Shown: positions 7,701-17,696 of the stretch, in pieces | How the letters are laid out: the number at the start of each line of letters is the position of its first letter | Numbering within the stretch: position 1 is the stretch's first letter | Assembly: GCA_018711005.1 (NCBI GenBank) | Contig: DVIT01000012.1 | Span: forward strand, 87,170-151,169 | Reading direction: 5' to 3' | Length of the DNA: 64,000 nt | Source: Candidatus Scybalocola faecigallinarum | GTDB taxonomy: Bacteria; Bacillota; Clostridia; Lachnospirales; Lachnospiraceae | The notes under the pieces: model-generated | The model's input: only the letters and a program-made list of their open reading frames with translations | Databases searched by the model: none | What the model was told of the DNA's origin: nothing | Program-made: the position numbers and the translations under genes

Positions 7701-10373
7701 ATGAACTACAAAATAACGGACACAGAATTTCGTCTTGAAGATCCCCAGAACGTTGGCGGGCTATATATGCCTTTAGTCAACGAAAAGGTGATGAGCTGCA
7801 TTACACCGGACGGTCATGGGGATAATAAGATCTCCCAGGACTGCTTCTTTTTAGAGCCGGTGAGTATTGAAAATCTTCACAGCAGCATGAGTACAAGGAA
7901 TTTCTGGTGTATCGTGGATGGGGAGGATGCGCCCTGGTCTGTTTTCGGTTATTCCGTATATCAGCAGGCACAGCGGCATACGCCTCAGGAAGAAAAGGCA
8001 TGGCTTCAAGCAGGACCATACTGGCAGGAAGTAAAGCGCACCTGCCCGAAAAACGGATTGAGCGGAACCGTTCTTTCCTTCTGCCCTGTAGGCGAGGAAA
8101 TGGCAGAAATCATGAAGGTCACTTTGGAAAACAAGGGAGAAGCGCCGATAACATTAACACCTGTGGCGGCTGTCCCCATTTTCGCAAGAGGAGCAGATCA
8201 TATCCGTGATCATCGCCATGTTACAGCACTGCTGAACCGGATCTGTGTGACACAGGACGGCGTAGTGGTAACACCTTCCATGGCCTTTGACGAGCGGGGA
8301 CATCATAAGAACGATATATCCTATGGCGTGTACGGCCGGGACGAGCTTGGGGGAAAGCCTGTCGGAGCCGTACCGACGGTAGAGGATTTTATTGGTGACG
8401 GCGGAAGCTATATGGCGCCGGTATCTGTACTGAAGGGATGCGCCTTAAGCACAGAAGGCGCGGAGTTTGACGGATTTGAAGCCATGGGCGGACTGTGGTT
8501 TGAAAAAGTAACTCTGGAGCCGGGCGAATCCCGCAGCTACTGTCTGGTATTAAGCTATAACGGTGAGGGCCTTGAATATCTGGATGTTAAAAAGGCAGGA
8601 ATCGCTTTTGAAGAAATGAAGGTTTACTGGAATGACCAGAAGATTATTACCTGCCACACATCAGAGCCTACCTTTGACACATGGATGGCCTGGGTCAGCC
8701 TGCAGCCCCATCTGCGCCGGATTTATGGCTGCTCCTTCCTGCCTCACCATGACTACGGCCGCGGCGGCCGGGGATGGCGGGACCTGTGGCAGGACTGCCT
8801 GTCCCTGATCCTGATCAATCCGGAAATCGTCCGCAGCGACCTGAAGAACTTCTTTGCAGGTATCCGTGCCGACGGAACTAATGCAACTATTATCGGCAGC
8901 CGTCCCGGCGAATTTATTGCTGACCGCAATGCCATTGTCCGGGTATGGATGGATCATGCATACTGGCCATTCCGCACCGTTGCCCTGTACCTGGAGCAGA
9001 CCGGAGACTATCCGTTCCTGTTTGAAAGCCAGCCTTATTTCAGGGATAAGATTCTTAACCGGGGTACAAAGATTGATGAGGCTTATGCAGATGACGGAAG
9101 CAACTGCCTGAAGGATGCCGGCGGAAATATGTACCAGGGAACCCTTTTAGAGCATTTGCTCTTACAACATCTGGCTCAGTTTTTCGATGTAGGCGAACAT
9201 AATCATATGCGTCTCCACGGTGCCGACTGGAATGACGCCCTTGATATGGCCGCAGACAGAGGCGAGAGCGTGGCATTTACCGCAGCCTACAGCGGAAACT
9301 TTAAGGAACTGGCTGATCTGTGCCGGACGATTAAGAAAAAGATGAGCGTTAAATCTGTGCGGGTATTTAAGGAACTGACCATGCTTTTAGATGCCAGCCC
9401 GGAGATTTATAAAGATGTGGCTAAGAAAAATGCCCTTCTGGATGCATTTTGCACCGCAAGCTGCAGCCATGTCAGCGGTGAGCTGGCAGAGATTGACATT
9501 GACCATCTGGCCGATGTCCTGGAGCAGATGGGCCTTTGGATCAATAATCATATCCGCTGCATGGAAATCGTTCATGACGATGCCGGAGAGAGCTGGTTCA
9601 ACGGCTACTACAACAATCACGGACAGCAGGCTGAAGGCGTTAAGGATGGCCGCGTGCGAATGATGCTTACCGGACAGGTATTTACTATTTTATCCGGAAC
9701 AGCCCTGGATGAGCAGGTAGAGCAGATCAGCCGGGCTGCAGAAAAGTATTTGTACAAAAAGGAGATCGGCGGCTATCGTCTGAATACGGATTTTGCGGAA
9801 AATAACATGGATATGGGAAGAATGTTCGGATTTGCCTATGGCCATAAGGAAAACGGAGCCGTATTCTGCCATATGAGCGTTATGTACGCCTATGCCCTGT
9901 ATTCCAGAGGCTTTGTCCGGGAAGGTTATAAAGCCATTGCTTCATTATACGAAAAAGCAGCCGACTTTGAAACAAGCCATATGTATCCGGGCATTCCTGA
10001 ATACTTTACCCCGAGAGGACAGGGCGTTTATTCCTACCTTACCGGTGCAGGAAGCTGGATGGTGCTTACCGTACTGACTCAGATGTACGGCGTACGGGGC
10101 AGGGAAGGACATCTTCAGCTGGCGCCGAAGCTTCTGGCATCCCAGTTTGACAGTAACGGCGTTGCCGGCGTTTCCTTAAAATTTGCCGGAAAATTGCTGG
10201 ACATCAGCTATGTCAATGCGCAGCATAAAGATTTCGGAGACTATGAAGTGGAGGAGATCTTTATTAACGGGCGGCAGTATTTTAATGAAGAAAACTGCGG
10301 CATTATCCAGCGAGAGTTTATCAAGTCTCTCCCATCCGATACGGTTAATGAAATTAAAGTCATCCTTGCATAA
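7701..10373 (+). CDS. GH94-family glycoside phosphorylase (laminaribiose/cellobiose phosphorylase-like)
   Basis: Cytosolic inverting disaccharide phosphorylase that uses phosphate to release glucose 1-phosphate, saving ATP. The 890-residue length and order (N-terminal beta-sandwich, helical linker, alpha-toroid catalytic domain, C-terminal jelly-roll) fit GH94. The catalytic Asp lies in HGADWNDALD (about residues 507-515), and PHHDYGRGGRGWRDLWQD is the conserved substrate-site stretch of the barrel. No signal peptide. The start ATG 7701 has GGAGGGAA upstream; the track start (7560) is too early. The N-terminus (NEKVMSCITP.., ENLHSS..RNFW) reminds me of laminaribiose phosphorylases, but cellobiose or another beta-glucobiose cannot be excluded. 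First gene of the carbohydrate locus. Confidence 0.85.
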   Translation: MNYKITDTEFRLEDPQNVGGLYMPLVNEKVMSCITPDGHGDNKISQDCFFLEPVSIENLHSSMSTRNFWCIVDGEDAPWSVFGYSVYQQAQRHTPQEEKAWLQAGPYWQEVKRTCPKNGLSGTVLSFCPVGEEMAEIMKVTLENKGEAPITLTPVAAVPIFARGADHIRDHRHVTALLNRICVTQDGVVVTPSMAFDERGHHKNDISYGVYGRDELGGKPVGAVPTVEDFIGDGGSYMAPVSVLKGCALSTEGAEFDGFEAMGGLWFEKVTLEPGESRSYCLVLSYNGEGLEYLDVKKAGIAFEEMKVYWNDQKIITCHTSEPTFDTWMAWVSLQPHLRRIYGCSFLPHHDYGRGGRGWRDLWQDCLSLILINPEIVRSDLKNFFAGIRADGTNATIIGSRPGEFIADRNAIVRVWMDHAYWPFRTVALYLEQTGDYPFLFESQPYFRDKILNRGTKIDEAYADDGSNCLKDAGGNMYQGTLLEHLLLQHLAQFFDVGEHNHMRLHGADWNDALDMAADRGESVAFTAAYSGNFKELADLCRTIKKKMSVKSVRVFKELTMLLDASPEIYKDVAKKNALLDAFCTASCSHVSGELAEIDIDHLADVLEQMGLWINNHIRCMEIVHDDAGESWFNGYYNNHGQQAEGVKDGRVRMMLTGQVFTILSGTALDEQVEQISRAAEKYLYKKEIGGYRLNTDFAENNMDMGRMFGFAYGHKENGAVFCHMSVMYAYALYSRGFVREGYKAIASLYEKAADFETSHMYPGIPEYFTPRGQGVYSYLTGAGSWMVLTVLTQMYGVRGREGHLQLAPKLLASQFDSNGVAGVSLKFAGKLLDISYVNAQHKDFGDYEVEEIFINGRQYFNEENCGIIQREFIKSLPSDTVNEIKVILA

Positions 10374-10390
10374 GCATGTGGATCATAAAA

Positions 10391-10427
10391 CTTTGGGCCG
10401 GAGGCCAGGCCGCCTTTGGCCCCAAAG
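10391..10427 (+). other. Intergenic stem-loop between the two phosphorylase genes
   Basis: CTTTGGGCC and GGCCCCAAAG can pair, enclosing a second GGAGGC/GCCT pairing. There is no T-run, so it is more likely an mRNA-processing or stability element within the operon than a full terminator. Confidence 0.45.
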
Positions 10428-10450
10428 CTATAAAATAACAGGAGGCAGTT

Positions 10451-13400
10451 ATGTTAGATAAGGAAATGAACTACATTTTGGAACAGTATCAGCAGAAATC
10501 TCTGTTTTCAAGCTTTCTCCCAGGTATCAGCGGAGAGCTGGGGATTCCTCTGTGGTGCTATTATGTCAACCGCGGACAGGCCATCTCCTGCTTTGGCGTG
10601 CAGGATAAAAACCATGGTATTATGGAATTTTACCCTGCCCATCAGGCATATGAGCGTACCTCTCTTATGGGCTTCCGTACCTTTTTAAAGATCAATGGAA
10701 GCTGTACAGAGGCCTTTGCGGATCCTGCACAGAAACAGGTGATGCGTGTTGGTATGAACAGCCTGACTATTGAGGAAGAAACGCCGGATTATAAGATTAC
10801 TGTAGAGTATGAGACACTTCCCGGCGAGCCTCTTGCAGCTCTGATGCGTTCGGTAAAGGTTACAAACCTTTCCGGAAAAGACATGGCGCTGGAAGTGATC
10901 GACGGTATGGCAGAAGTGCTTCCCTATGGGGTCAGCGGCGGCGCTATGAAGGAGATGGGCCAGACGACAAAGGCATGGATGCAGGTTTTGGATACCGAGC
11001 TTTGCCAGCCTAAGTTCAAGGTTCGGGCCAGTATGGAGGATTCTGCTGAGGTTTCCCAGATCGAAGGCTTTAACTACGCATTAGCTAAAGACTGCCAGGA
11101 TGGCTCAAAGCTCCTTCCGGTGATTGTGGACCGCGAAGTATTATTTGAGTATGACAGCACTTTGATGCGCGCTTACGGATTTATGTCCCACAGCGTTGAT
11201 GAGCTTATGGCAAAAGAGCAGGTAACCTGCAATGATGTACCCACCAGCTTCTTTGGCACGAAGAAAGAATTAAAGGCCGGAGAAAGCCTTAATATTAAAG
11301 AACTTTACGGCATGTCCGAGAACCGGAAGGCTTACGATACTATGGTGGGCAAGTTTTTAACCGATGGATGGTTTGAGGAAAAACAGGCTCAGGCAAAAGC
11401 GCTGACCACTCAGATTACAGAGCGGATCGCAACAAAGACCGCAGATCCTGTCTTTGATGCATACTGCCGCCAGAATTATCTGGATAACCTGCTGAGAGGC
11501 GGATATCCTGTAAAACTTGGAAAGAACCAGATCTTTTACCTGTATTCCAGAAAGCACGGAGATATGGAAAGAGATTACAACTTCTTCTCCATGCTTCCTG
11601 AATATTATTCCCAGGGTAACGGCAACTTCCGCGATGTTAACCAGAACCGCAGAAGCGATATGCTTTATTCCCCATTTGTAGGCGATAGTGCCATTAAGAC
11701 TTTTTATAATGCGCTTCAGATCAACGGATATAACCCGCTGAGTATTGATAAAATGACTTACCGCATTAAAACGGAAACCCCGGAAGGCGCAGCTGTTCTT
11801 GAAAAGACCGGAAAGATCGGCGGCATGGATTTCCTTGCCAACGGTGATTATACTCCGGGACAGCTTTATAAAGCCCTGGAAAATGCCGGTGTTGACAATA
11901 TCCAGGAAGTTTTTGAAGAAGTTCTGGATGCATCCCTGCGTATGGATACCACAAGCTATGGGGAAGGTCACTGGAGCGATCACTGGACCTACAACCTGGA
12001 TCTTGTGGATGCGTACCTGGCCGTTTATCCGGAAAAGAAGGAAGAACTTCTTTATGATGATGATTCCTACTTATTTACCCAGGCACGGATGGAGATCCTT
12101 CCAAGAACACAGCGCTACGTTGCAACCGATCACGGTGTGCGCCAGTACCATTATCTGAAGGAAAATGTAGATACCTCTGTTCCTGAAAATCGTTATCTTA
12201 AGGATGAGGCACAGAATGTAGTACACACCAACCTTATGTCCAAAATGCTTACCCTGACAGCCAATAAAGTGGCTGCCCTGGATCCCTATGGCATGGGTGT
12301 GGAAATGGAAGGCGGAAAGCCGGGCTGGTATGACGCATTAAATGGTCTGCCGGGACTTTTAGGTTCTTCCATGGCAGAGGCTTACGAAGTTTACCGGATG
12401 ATCTGCTGGGAAAAGGAAGCCGTACAGGAAAGCGGCAGAGATGTTGCCTTACTGGAAGAAGTGGCTGAGCTTGCCCTGGCCGTAGCAAAAGCCTGCAAAG
12501 ATCATGTAGATGAAATGGAAGGCGACGGACAGGCTTATGGCCTTTGGACGGATATTAACAATGCCAAAGAAGCTTTCTGGGCAAAAACAGCAAAATCTGT
12601 TTCCGGAAAGACGGTTGTATGGAACAGCAAACAGCAGCTGGAGGTGCTGGATGCTTACGCCCTTGTTATGAAAAAAGGCATTGAAAAGGCACAGAGAGTC
12701 GGCGGCCCGGTTTGCCCCACATACTTCTATTATGATGTGCCGGAATATGAAAAAACCCAGGATGGCCTGATGCCATTGAAATTCCAGGTAGAGCGGACAC
12801 CGGATTTCCTTGAAGGCTCTGTGCATATGCTGAAGCTTAAAGATTTTGACGGACTTAAAAAGACCGTTTATGACAATGTTAAAAACAGCCGTCTGTATGA
12901 CCAGCCGCTGAAAATGTACAAAGTGAATGCGTCCCTGTCTGAGGCATCCTTTGAGCTGGGCAGAGCCTGTGCATTTACCCCCGGCTGGCTGGAAAATGAA
13001 TCTGTATGGCTTCATATGGAATACAAGTATCTGCTTGAACTGCTGAAGTCCGGATTGTATGAGGAATTTGAACAGGATTTCCACGATGCGGCTGTTTGCT
13101 TCCTTCCGGAAGATATGTACGGAAGAAGCCCGCTGGAAAACTCCTCTTTCATTGCCAGCAGCGCAAATCCAAACAAGAAGATCCATGGCAAAGGTTTTGT
13201 AGCCCGCTTAAGCGGTTCTACAGCAGAATTTCTGCAGATCTGGCAGCTGATGATGTTTGGCAGTCGGCCATTTGTCATGAAGGATGGGGAACTGACCCTG
13301 GATCTTATGCCATGTATCCCGTCTTACCTGGCTGAAGGTGTTGATGTGATTGAAACTACCTTCCTGGGAAGCATCAAGACGGTTTACAGACTGAACGGCC

Positions 13401-13552
13401 TTAAGGCCCTGATCCCCGGCGGTTATTCTATTAAAGAAATTTCCCTGGAACGTGCAGACGGAAGTTCTGTAACAAAAACCGCTGTTACCGGAGAAGATGC
13501 AAGGCTTCTTCGCAGCGGTGAGTATACAAAGATGACCGTAGAGTTTGCATGA
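10451..13552 (+). CDS. Large beta-oligoglucan phosphorylase of clan GH-Q (GH94 long form / GH161 / GH149-like)
   Basis: A 1033-residue cytosolic phosphorylase, longer than the disaccharide-specific GH94 enzymes and of the size seen in oligosaccharide phosphorylases. The alpha-toroid domain is recognisable from NGNFRDVNQNRRSDML, GHWSDHWTYNLDLVDAYL and GKPGWYDALNGLPGLLGS, where D628 is the likely general acid. No signal peptide or membrane segment. These features fit the clan containing 1,2-beta-oligoglucan phosphorylase (GH94) and beta-1,3-oligoglucan phosphorylases (GH149, GH161); I cannot separate them by eye. Pairing with a disaccharide phosphorylase and a GH30 enzyme suggests stepwise shortening of imported oligosaccharides. 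The start follows AGGAGG by seven bases. Confidence 0.77.
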   Translation: MLDKEMNYILEQYQQKSLFSSFLPGISGELGIPLWCYYVNRGQAISCFGVQDKNHGIMEFYPAHQAYERTSLMGFRTFLKINGSCTEAFADPAQKQVMRVGMNSLTIEEETPDYKITVEYETLPGEPLAALMRSVKVTNLSGKDMALEVIDGMAEVLPYGVSGGAMKEMGQTTKAWMQVLDTELCQPKFKVRASMEDSAEVSQIEGFNYALAKDCQDGSKLLPVIVDREVLFEYDSTLMRAYGFMSHSVDELMAKEQVTCNDVPTSFFGTKKELKAGESLNIKELYGMSENRKAYDTMVGKFLTDGWFEEKQAQAKALTTQITERIATKTADPVFDAYCRQNYLDNLLRGGYPVKLGKNQIFYLYSRKHGDMERDYNFFSMLPEYYSQGNGNFRDVNQNRRSDMLYSPFVGDSAIKTFYNALQINGYNPLSIDKMTYRIKTETPEGAAVLEKTGKIGGMDFLANGDYTPGQLYKALENAGVDNIQEVFEEVLDASLRMDTTSYGEGHWSDHWTYNLDLVDAYLAVYPEKKEELLYDDDSYLFTQARMEILPRTQRYVATDHGVRQYHYLKENVDTSVPENRYLKDEAQNVVHTNLMSKMLTLTANKVAALDPYGMGVEMEGGKPGWYDALNGLPGLLGSSMAEAYEVYRMICWEKEAVQESGRDVALLEEVAELALAVAKACKDHVDEMEGDGQAYGLWTDINNAKEAFWAKTAKSVSGKTVVWNSKQQLEVLDAYALVMKKGIEKAQRVGGPVCPTYFYYDVPEYEKTQDGLMPLKFQVERTPDFLEGSVHMLKLKDFDGLKKTVYDNVKNSRLYDQPLKMYKVNASLSEASFELGRACAFTPGWLENESVWLHMEYKYLLELLKSGLYEEFEQDFHDAAVCFLPEDMYGRSPLENSSFIASSANPNKKIHGKGFVARLSGSTAEFLQIWQLMMFGSRPFVMKDGELTLDLMPCIPSYLAEGVDVIETTFLGSIKTVYRLNGLKALIPGGYSIKEISLERADGSSVTKTAVTGEDARLLRSGEYTKMTVEFA

Positions 13553-13596
13553 TCCTGTAAGGCATGATTTTTAAGGCAGCGGAAGCTTTGCCCATA

Positions 13597-13647
13597 AACA
13601 GCCGCACCGACAGACCAGGCTAGTCCGGGTTTGGCGCTGCGGCTGTT
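13597..13647 (+). other. Intergenic stem-loop before the GH30 gene
   Basis: AACAGCCGCA (13597-13606) pairs perfectly with TGCGGCTGTT (13638-13647) across a 31-base loop, with no T-run. It is a possible processing or attenuation element between the second phosphorylase and the GH30 gene. Confidence 0.5.
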
Positions 13648-13674
13648 TGAGCATATCAACTGGAGGAATATAAT

Positions 13675-14997
13675 ATGAAGGTTATTACAACAAACACTAA
13701 GGAAAATAAGTATTGGGAAGAATCGGCAGCAGATTCCCGGGAATTGTCCTGTATGCAGGCTGTTTGCCTGTATCCGGAGCTTAAGATGAACACCATCCAC
13801 GGCTTTGGCGGCGCATTTACGGAAAGCGCAGCTTATTGCTATTCACAGCTGCCGGAAACGGAAAAAGAAGCGTTTATTAAAGCCTGCTTTTCTGATGAAG
13901 GCTTAAGATATACCCTTGGCCGGACCCATATTAACAGCTGTGACTTTTCTCTGTCCAACTATGCAGCTGACGAAGACCCGGAAGATACAGAGCTTAAAAA
14001 GTTTTCTTTAGACCGTGAAGAAAAGTATATCCTTCCCCTGATCAAAGCAGCACAGTCTCAGTGCGGCGGAAACTTAAAGTTTTTACTTTCCCCGTGGAGC
14101 CCGCCGGCATTTATGAAAACCAATAATGAAATGAACCACGGCGGTTATTTAAAGGAAGAATACTATGAGCGCTGGGCCCAGTATATAGTCCGTTTTATAA
14201 AAGAGTATGAAGCCCGTGGCGTTCAGGTCAGCTGGGTGACTGTACAGAACGAGCCGGATGCTGTACAGACATGGGATTCCTGCAAATACAGCGCAGCCCA
14301 GGAAGGCGTTTTTGCCGGAAAATACCTTGGTCCGGCTTTAGAAGCTGCAGGGCTTTCCCATGTACGGATCTTTGTATGGGACCACAATAAAGAGTGTGCG
14401 TATGAGCGCACCTGCGGCTCCATGGCCCAGGAAGGGGCAGACAAATATGTCGCCGGCGTAGGTATCCACTGGTATACGGGCGATCATTTTGAAAATCTGG
14501 ATATGATCCGCCGCCGTTTCCCTCAGCTGGAAATCTTCTTTACAGAAGGCTGTGTGGAATACAGCCGCTTTGACCGTTCCAATGAGGTGCATAAAGGGGA
14601 AATGTATGCCCATGATATGATCGGCAACTTTAAAAACGGCGTCAGCGCATTTTTAGACTGGAACCTGCTTTTAGACAGCAAGGGCGGCCCTAACCATGTA
14701 GGCAACTTCTGTGATGCTCCCCTGATGTGTACGGAAGATTTTTCAAAGGTGGAAAAGCACCTCAGCTACTATTATATCGGCCATTTCAGCAGATATGTTA
14801 AACCAGGTGCCAGCGCTGTATGCGTTTCTTCCTATTGCAGTGAAGCAGAGTGTGCAGGATTTGTCAATCCTGACGGAGAAAAGGTGTTAATATTGCTGAA
14901 CCGCCAGGATAAAACGGTCCATGTGAATGCCGGAGCCAATGGCCAGGGGGCATCTATTGACCTGGCGCCTCACAGCATTGTGACACTTTGCTGGTAA
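13675..14997 (+). CDS. Glycoside hydrolase family 30 protein (intracellular beta-glucanase/glucosylceramidase-like)
   Basis: A retaining beta-glycosidase of clan GH-A. HGFGGAFTESAAY is the family's N-terminal signature. The acid/base Glu is E193 in VTVQNEPDA and the nucleophile is E291 in FFTEGCVEY; SPWSPPAFMKTN is also typical. A C-terminal beta-sandwich completes the fold at 440 residues. There is no signal peptide, so it should act on imported oligosaccharides. GH30 enzymes of this type include endo- and exo-beta-1,6-glucanases and beta-glucosidases; beta-1,6 activity would suit side-branch removal before phosphorolysis by the two upstream enzymes. That specificity is inference. Confidence 0.85.
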   Translation: MKVITTNTKENKYWEESAADSRELSCMQAVCLYPELKMNTIHGFGGAFTESAAYCYSQLPETEKEAFIKACFSDEGLRYTLGRTHINSCDFSLSNYAADEDPEDTELKKFSLDREEKYILPLIKAAQSQCGGNLKFLLSPWSPPAFMKTNNEMNHGGYLKEEYYERWAQYIVRFIKEYEARGVQVSWVTVQNEPDAVQTWDSCKYSAAQEGVFAGKYLGPALEAAGLSHVRIFVWDHNKECAYERTCGSMAQEGADKYVAGVGIHWYTGDHFENLDMIRRRFPQLEIFFTEGCVEYSRFDRSNEVHKGEMYAHDMIGNFKNGVSAFLDWNLLLDSKGGPNHVGNFCDAPLMCTEDFSKVEKHLSYYYIGHFSRYVKPGASAVCVSSYCSEAECAGFVNPDGEKVLILLNRQDKTVHVNAGANGQGASIDLAPHSIVTLCW

Positions 14998-15086
14998 TAA
15001 ACTTGTGCGGTGAGTTTTTTTATGGATAAAGTGCTTAGTATTTGAATAAAAACTAAAAAAATGACACCAATAAAAAATTTGTACCA

Positions 15087-15115
15087 TTATAAAAATTGTA
15101 TAAAAAAACTATAAT
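15087..15115 (+). promoter_or_regulatory. Candidate promoter of the ABC importer genes
   Basis: TATAAT at 15110-15115 has a poor -35 (TTATAA) 17 bp upstream, inside a very AT-rich gap of about 220 bp. A small TCCGGT/ACCGGA hairpin (about 15125-15142) follows in the leader. The weak -35 would fit activator control. Confidence 0.4.
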
Positions 15116-15219
15116 CATATTACAGTCCGGTCAGGGAACCGGAAATGATAAGAGATGAACAAAGCCGTTCCTGTGGAGAGGCTTTCTTCAGAGATTTTAT
15201 GTAAGGAGGACATGAAATT

Positions 15220-16638
15220 ATGAAAGGAAAAAACACAATGCGTAAATTGCTTGCTGCTGTTTTAGCTGGAACAATGATCTTTTCCATGGCAGCTTGCGGT
15301 GATACCGGCGAAGCTCCGGCAGCTGATGACGGCGGAGATGCTGCAGCAGAATCTTCTACAGATGATGCTCAGGTTTCCGGCAAGGCTGATGCTTCTCAGA
15401 AGCTGGTTATCTGGACAATGGCAGCGGATATGCAGCAGTTTGCTGATAAGTACGTTGAGTCTCATCCGGATGTAGCTATCGAAGTTGTTGTTACAGCTCC
15501 GGCAGATTATCCTACAAAGGTTCAGAACGCTTTAAGATCCGGCGCTAAAGACCCGGATGTTGTGTGTGCAGAGCCACAGTCCATTCAGACATTTATTGAG
15601 GCAGGCTTCTTTGAAGACCTGAACCAGGAACCTTATAACGCACAGCAGTATGCTGAAAACTTCGTAGATTACGTTTGGGCAGCCGGACAGGATTCCGAAG
15701 GCAATCAGAGATGTATTTCCTATCAGATCACACCTTCCGCAATCTTCTATCGCCGTGATATTGCTGAAGACGTTTACGGAACATCAGATCCGGAAGTGAT
15801 CGGTGAAAAGTTTGCTACATATGATTCCATACTTACAACCGGTCAGGAGATGAAAGAAAAAGGCTACAGAATCTTCGCTTCTACTGGTGAGCTTGGCTTC
15901 TTTGCAGGCAATGAGCCATGGATTGTTGACGGTACCCTGAATCTTTCTCAGAGCCGTATGGATCAGATGAACACTGCTATTGAGCTTTATACACAGGATC
16001 TGACCTGCTATGTTGATACATGGTCTACAACATGGTATCAGGCTATGAACGGCCCGATTCCTCTGGTTGGCGACGAAGTTGATATGTGGGATCAGGAAGC
16101 CGTAGACGCAGCTGCTGCAGCTGCTGAAGGCGAAACTGAAGTATTTGCATTCGGTCTTCCAAGCTGGGGCGTATTAACACTTCGTGACAATGCTCCGGAT
16201 AACTCCGGTAAATGGGGCGTTTGCCAGGGACCCACATACACATTCAGCGGCGGTACATTCCTTGGTATCAATCCTAACAGCGAAGACAAAGATCTTGCAT
16301 GGGATTTCATTACATTCTGTACAACAAACGAAGAAACACTTGACTGGTGGATCGAGACCTCTGAAGGTGACGTTGTATCCTGGATCCCATCAATTGAGAA
16401 ACATAGAGATGACGAGAACGAATACTATGGCGGCCAGAAACTGTATGAACTGTTCCTCGGTCTTGCAGAGCATATCGACTACTCTAACGTAACACCGATG
16501 GATACTGAGTGTAATGACCTTTGGAATGCTGCAATCGGTTCGATCCAGAGAGGTGAGATGACGCAGGAAGAAGCCATCAGCAATTTCTACGATCAGATTG
16601 AATCCACATATCCGGATATTACAGTAAACAGAGAGTAA
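15220..16638 (+). CDS. Sugar ABC transporter substrate-binding lipoprotein
   Basis: Extracellular family 1 solute-binding protein that captures a (probably oligosaccharide) substrate for the two permeases downstream. It has a lipoprotein signal with FSMAACG as the lipobox (about residues 20-26), then an acidic linker and the binding fold. LVIWTMAADMQQFADKYVESHPDVAIEV and NALRSGAKDPDVVCAE are typical of MalE-like proteins. Start ATG 15220 has AAGGAGGA nine bases upstream. A stem-loop separates it from the permeases, a usual way of making more binding protein than membrane subunits. Confidence 0.92.
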   Translation: MKGKNTMRKLLAAVLAGTMIFSMAACGDTGEAPAADDGGDAAAESSTDDAQVSGKADASQKLVIWTMAADMQQFADKYVESHPDVAIEVVVTAPADYPTKVQNALRSGAKDPDVVCAEPQSIQTFIEAGFFEDLNQEPYNAQQYAENFVDYVWAAGQDSEGNQRCISYQITPSAIFYRRDIAEDVYGTSDPEVIGEKFATYDSILTTGQEMKEKGYRIFASTGELGFFAGNEPWIVDGTLNLSQSRMDQMNTAIELYTQDLTCYVDTWSTTWYQAMNGPIPLVGDEVDMWDQEAVDAAAAAAEGETEVFAFGLPSWGVLTLRDNAPDNSGKWGVCQGPTYTFSGGTFLGINPNSEDKDLAWDFITFCTTNEETLDWWIETSEGDVVSWIPSIEKHRDDENEYYGGQKLYELFLGLAEHIDYSNVTPMDTECNDLWNAAIGSIQRGEMTQEEAISNFYDQIESTYPDITVNRE

Positions 16639-16681
16639 TATGTGACGGAAACCTCTGGTTCCGTGAAATATGTGTCTGACA

Positions 16682-16711
16682 AGGAGCTGCCGCCGGACAG
16701 CGGCAGCTCCT
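16682..16711 (+). other. Stem-loop between binding protein and permease genes
   Basis: A perfect 12-bp stem AGGAGCTGCCGC/GCGGCAGCTCCT with a 6-base loop, preceded at 16645-16664 by a second hairpin (ACGGAAACC/GGTTCCGT). No T-run follows, so it probably protects the 3' end of the binding-protein mRNA while letting some transcripts continue. Confidence 0.7.
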
Positions 16712-16740
16712 GTTATATCTGAGGAAAGGAGACGTATGCT

Positions 16741-17694
16741 ATGGCATCCCAAAACACTGCGGTATCGGGAAAACCTGTTAAAACCAAAAAGAAGGATCTG
16801 AATAAGACCGGCTATGGTTACCTGTTTGTTGCACCTTTTGTTATTATATTTATCATTTTCTGCATCTATCCCGTTGTTCGTACATTGTACTTAAGCTTTA
16901 CCGATTATCCCGGCTATGGAAACCCGATTTTTAACGGAATCGATAACTATATCCGTGTTATCAATGATAAGTTTTTCTGGCGGGATTTGTGGAACACCAT
17001 TAAAATCTGGGGCGTGAACATTATTGTTCAGTTAGGCCTCGCATTCCTGCTGACGATTGTATTTAGTGATATTAAGTATAAGATCCGCGGCTTAAGCATT
17101 TTCCGTGCTTTATTCTATCTGCCAAACCTGATCGCTGCCACATCTGTAGCATTCCTGTTCCAGACCCTTCTTGACTGGAAATATGGTACAGTTAATCAGC
17201 TGCTTGGTACAAGTATTAACTGGCTTGGCGATGTAAATGTAACTCCGTATGTTGTATCCATTATCGGCGCCTGGATGTGGTTTGGTAACTCCTTTATCAT
17301 GCTCATGGCCGGTGTTCAGGGTATTTCCAAAGAATACTATGAGGCTGCAGCTATTGATGGTGCAGGCCGCTGGAAAGTATTTACAAAGATCACACTTCCT
17401 CTGTTAAAGCCCATCCTTCTGTATGTAAGTATTACATCCTTCATCGGTGGTCTCCAGCTGTTCGATGTTCCGTTCCTGATGTGCGGCGGTACAAACGGTA
17501 ACCCATCCGGAACAACTCAGACCATGGTTATGTACCTGTACCGGTTCGGTTTTGAAAATAATCAGGTTGGCTACGCTGCTGCTATCGCCTATACAATCTT
17601 TATTATGATCCTGATTGTTTCCATTATCCAGCTGAAAGTCCTTGGCTCCAGCAATGACGGTACGCCGAAGAAAAAGAGAGGAGGTAGAAAATAA
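16741..17694 (+). CDS. Sugar ABC transporter permease (MalF/UgpA-like)
   Basis: Membrane subunit of the importer, with about six membrane helices (first at about residues 29-48). The cytoplasmic EAA loop that docks the ATPase is YYEAAAIDGAGRWKVFTKITLPLLKP. A second EAA-type permease starts two bases after its stop. No ATPase gene is present in the locus, so a shared MsmX-type ATPase encoded elsewhere is expected to energise it. Confidence 0.93.
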   Translation: MASQNTAVSGKPVKTKKKDLNKTGYGYLFVAPFVIIFIIFCIYPVVRTLYLSFTDYPGYGNPIFNGIDNYIRVINDKFFWRDLWNTIKIWGVNIIVQLGLAFLLTIVFSDIKYKIRGLSIFRALFYLPNLIAATSVAFLFQTLLDWKYGTVNQLLGTSINWLGDVNVTPYVVSIIGAWMWFGNSFIMLMAGVQGISKEYYEAAAIDGAGRWKVFTKITLPLLKPILLYVSITSFIGGLQLFDVPFLMCGGTNGNPSGTTQTMVMYLYRFGFENNQVGYAAAIAYTIFIMILIVSIIQLKVLGSSNDGTPKKKRGGRK

Positions 17695-17696
17695 TT

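Noticed and set aside
11357-13186. Minus-strand ORFs of 208 and 245 aa in the large phosphorylase gene
   Set aside because: Both are antisense frames of a long gene with strong coding bias; no motifs.
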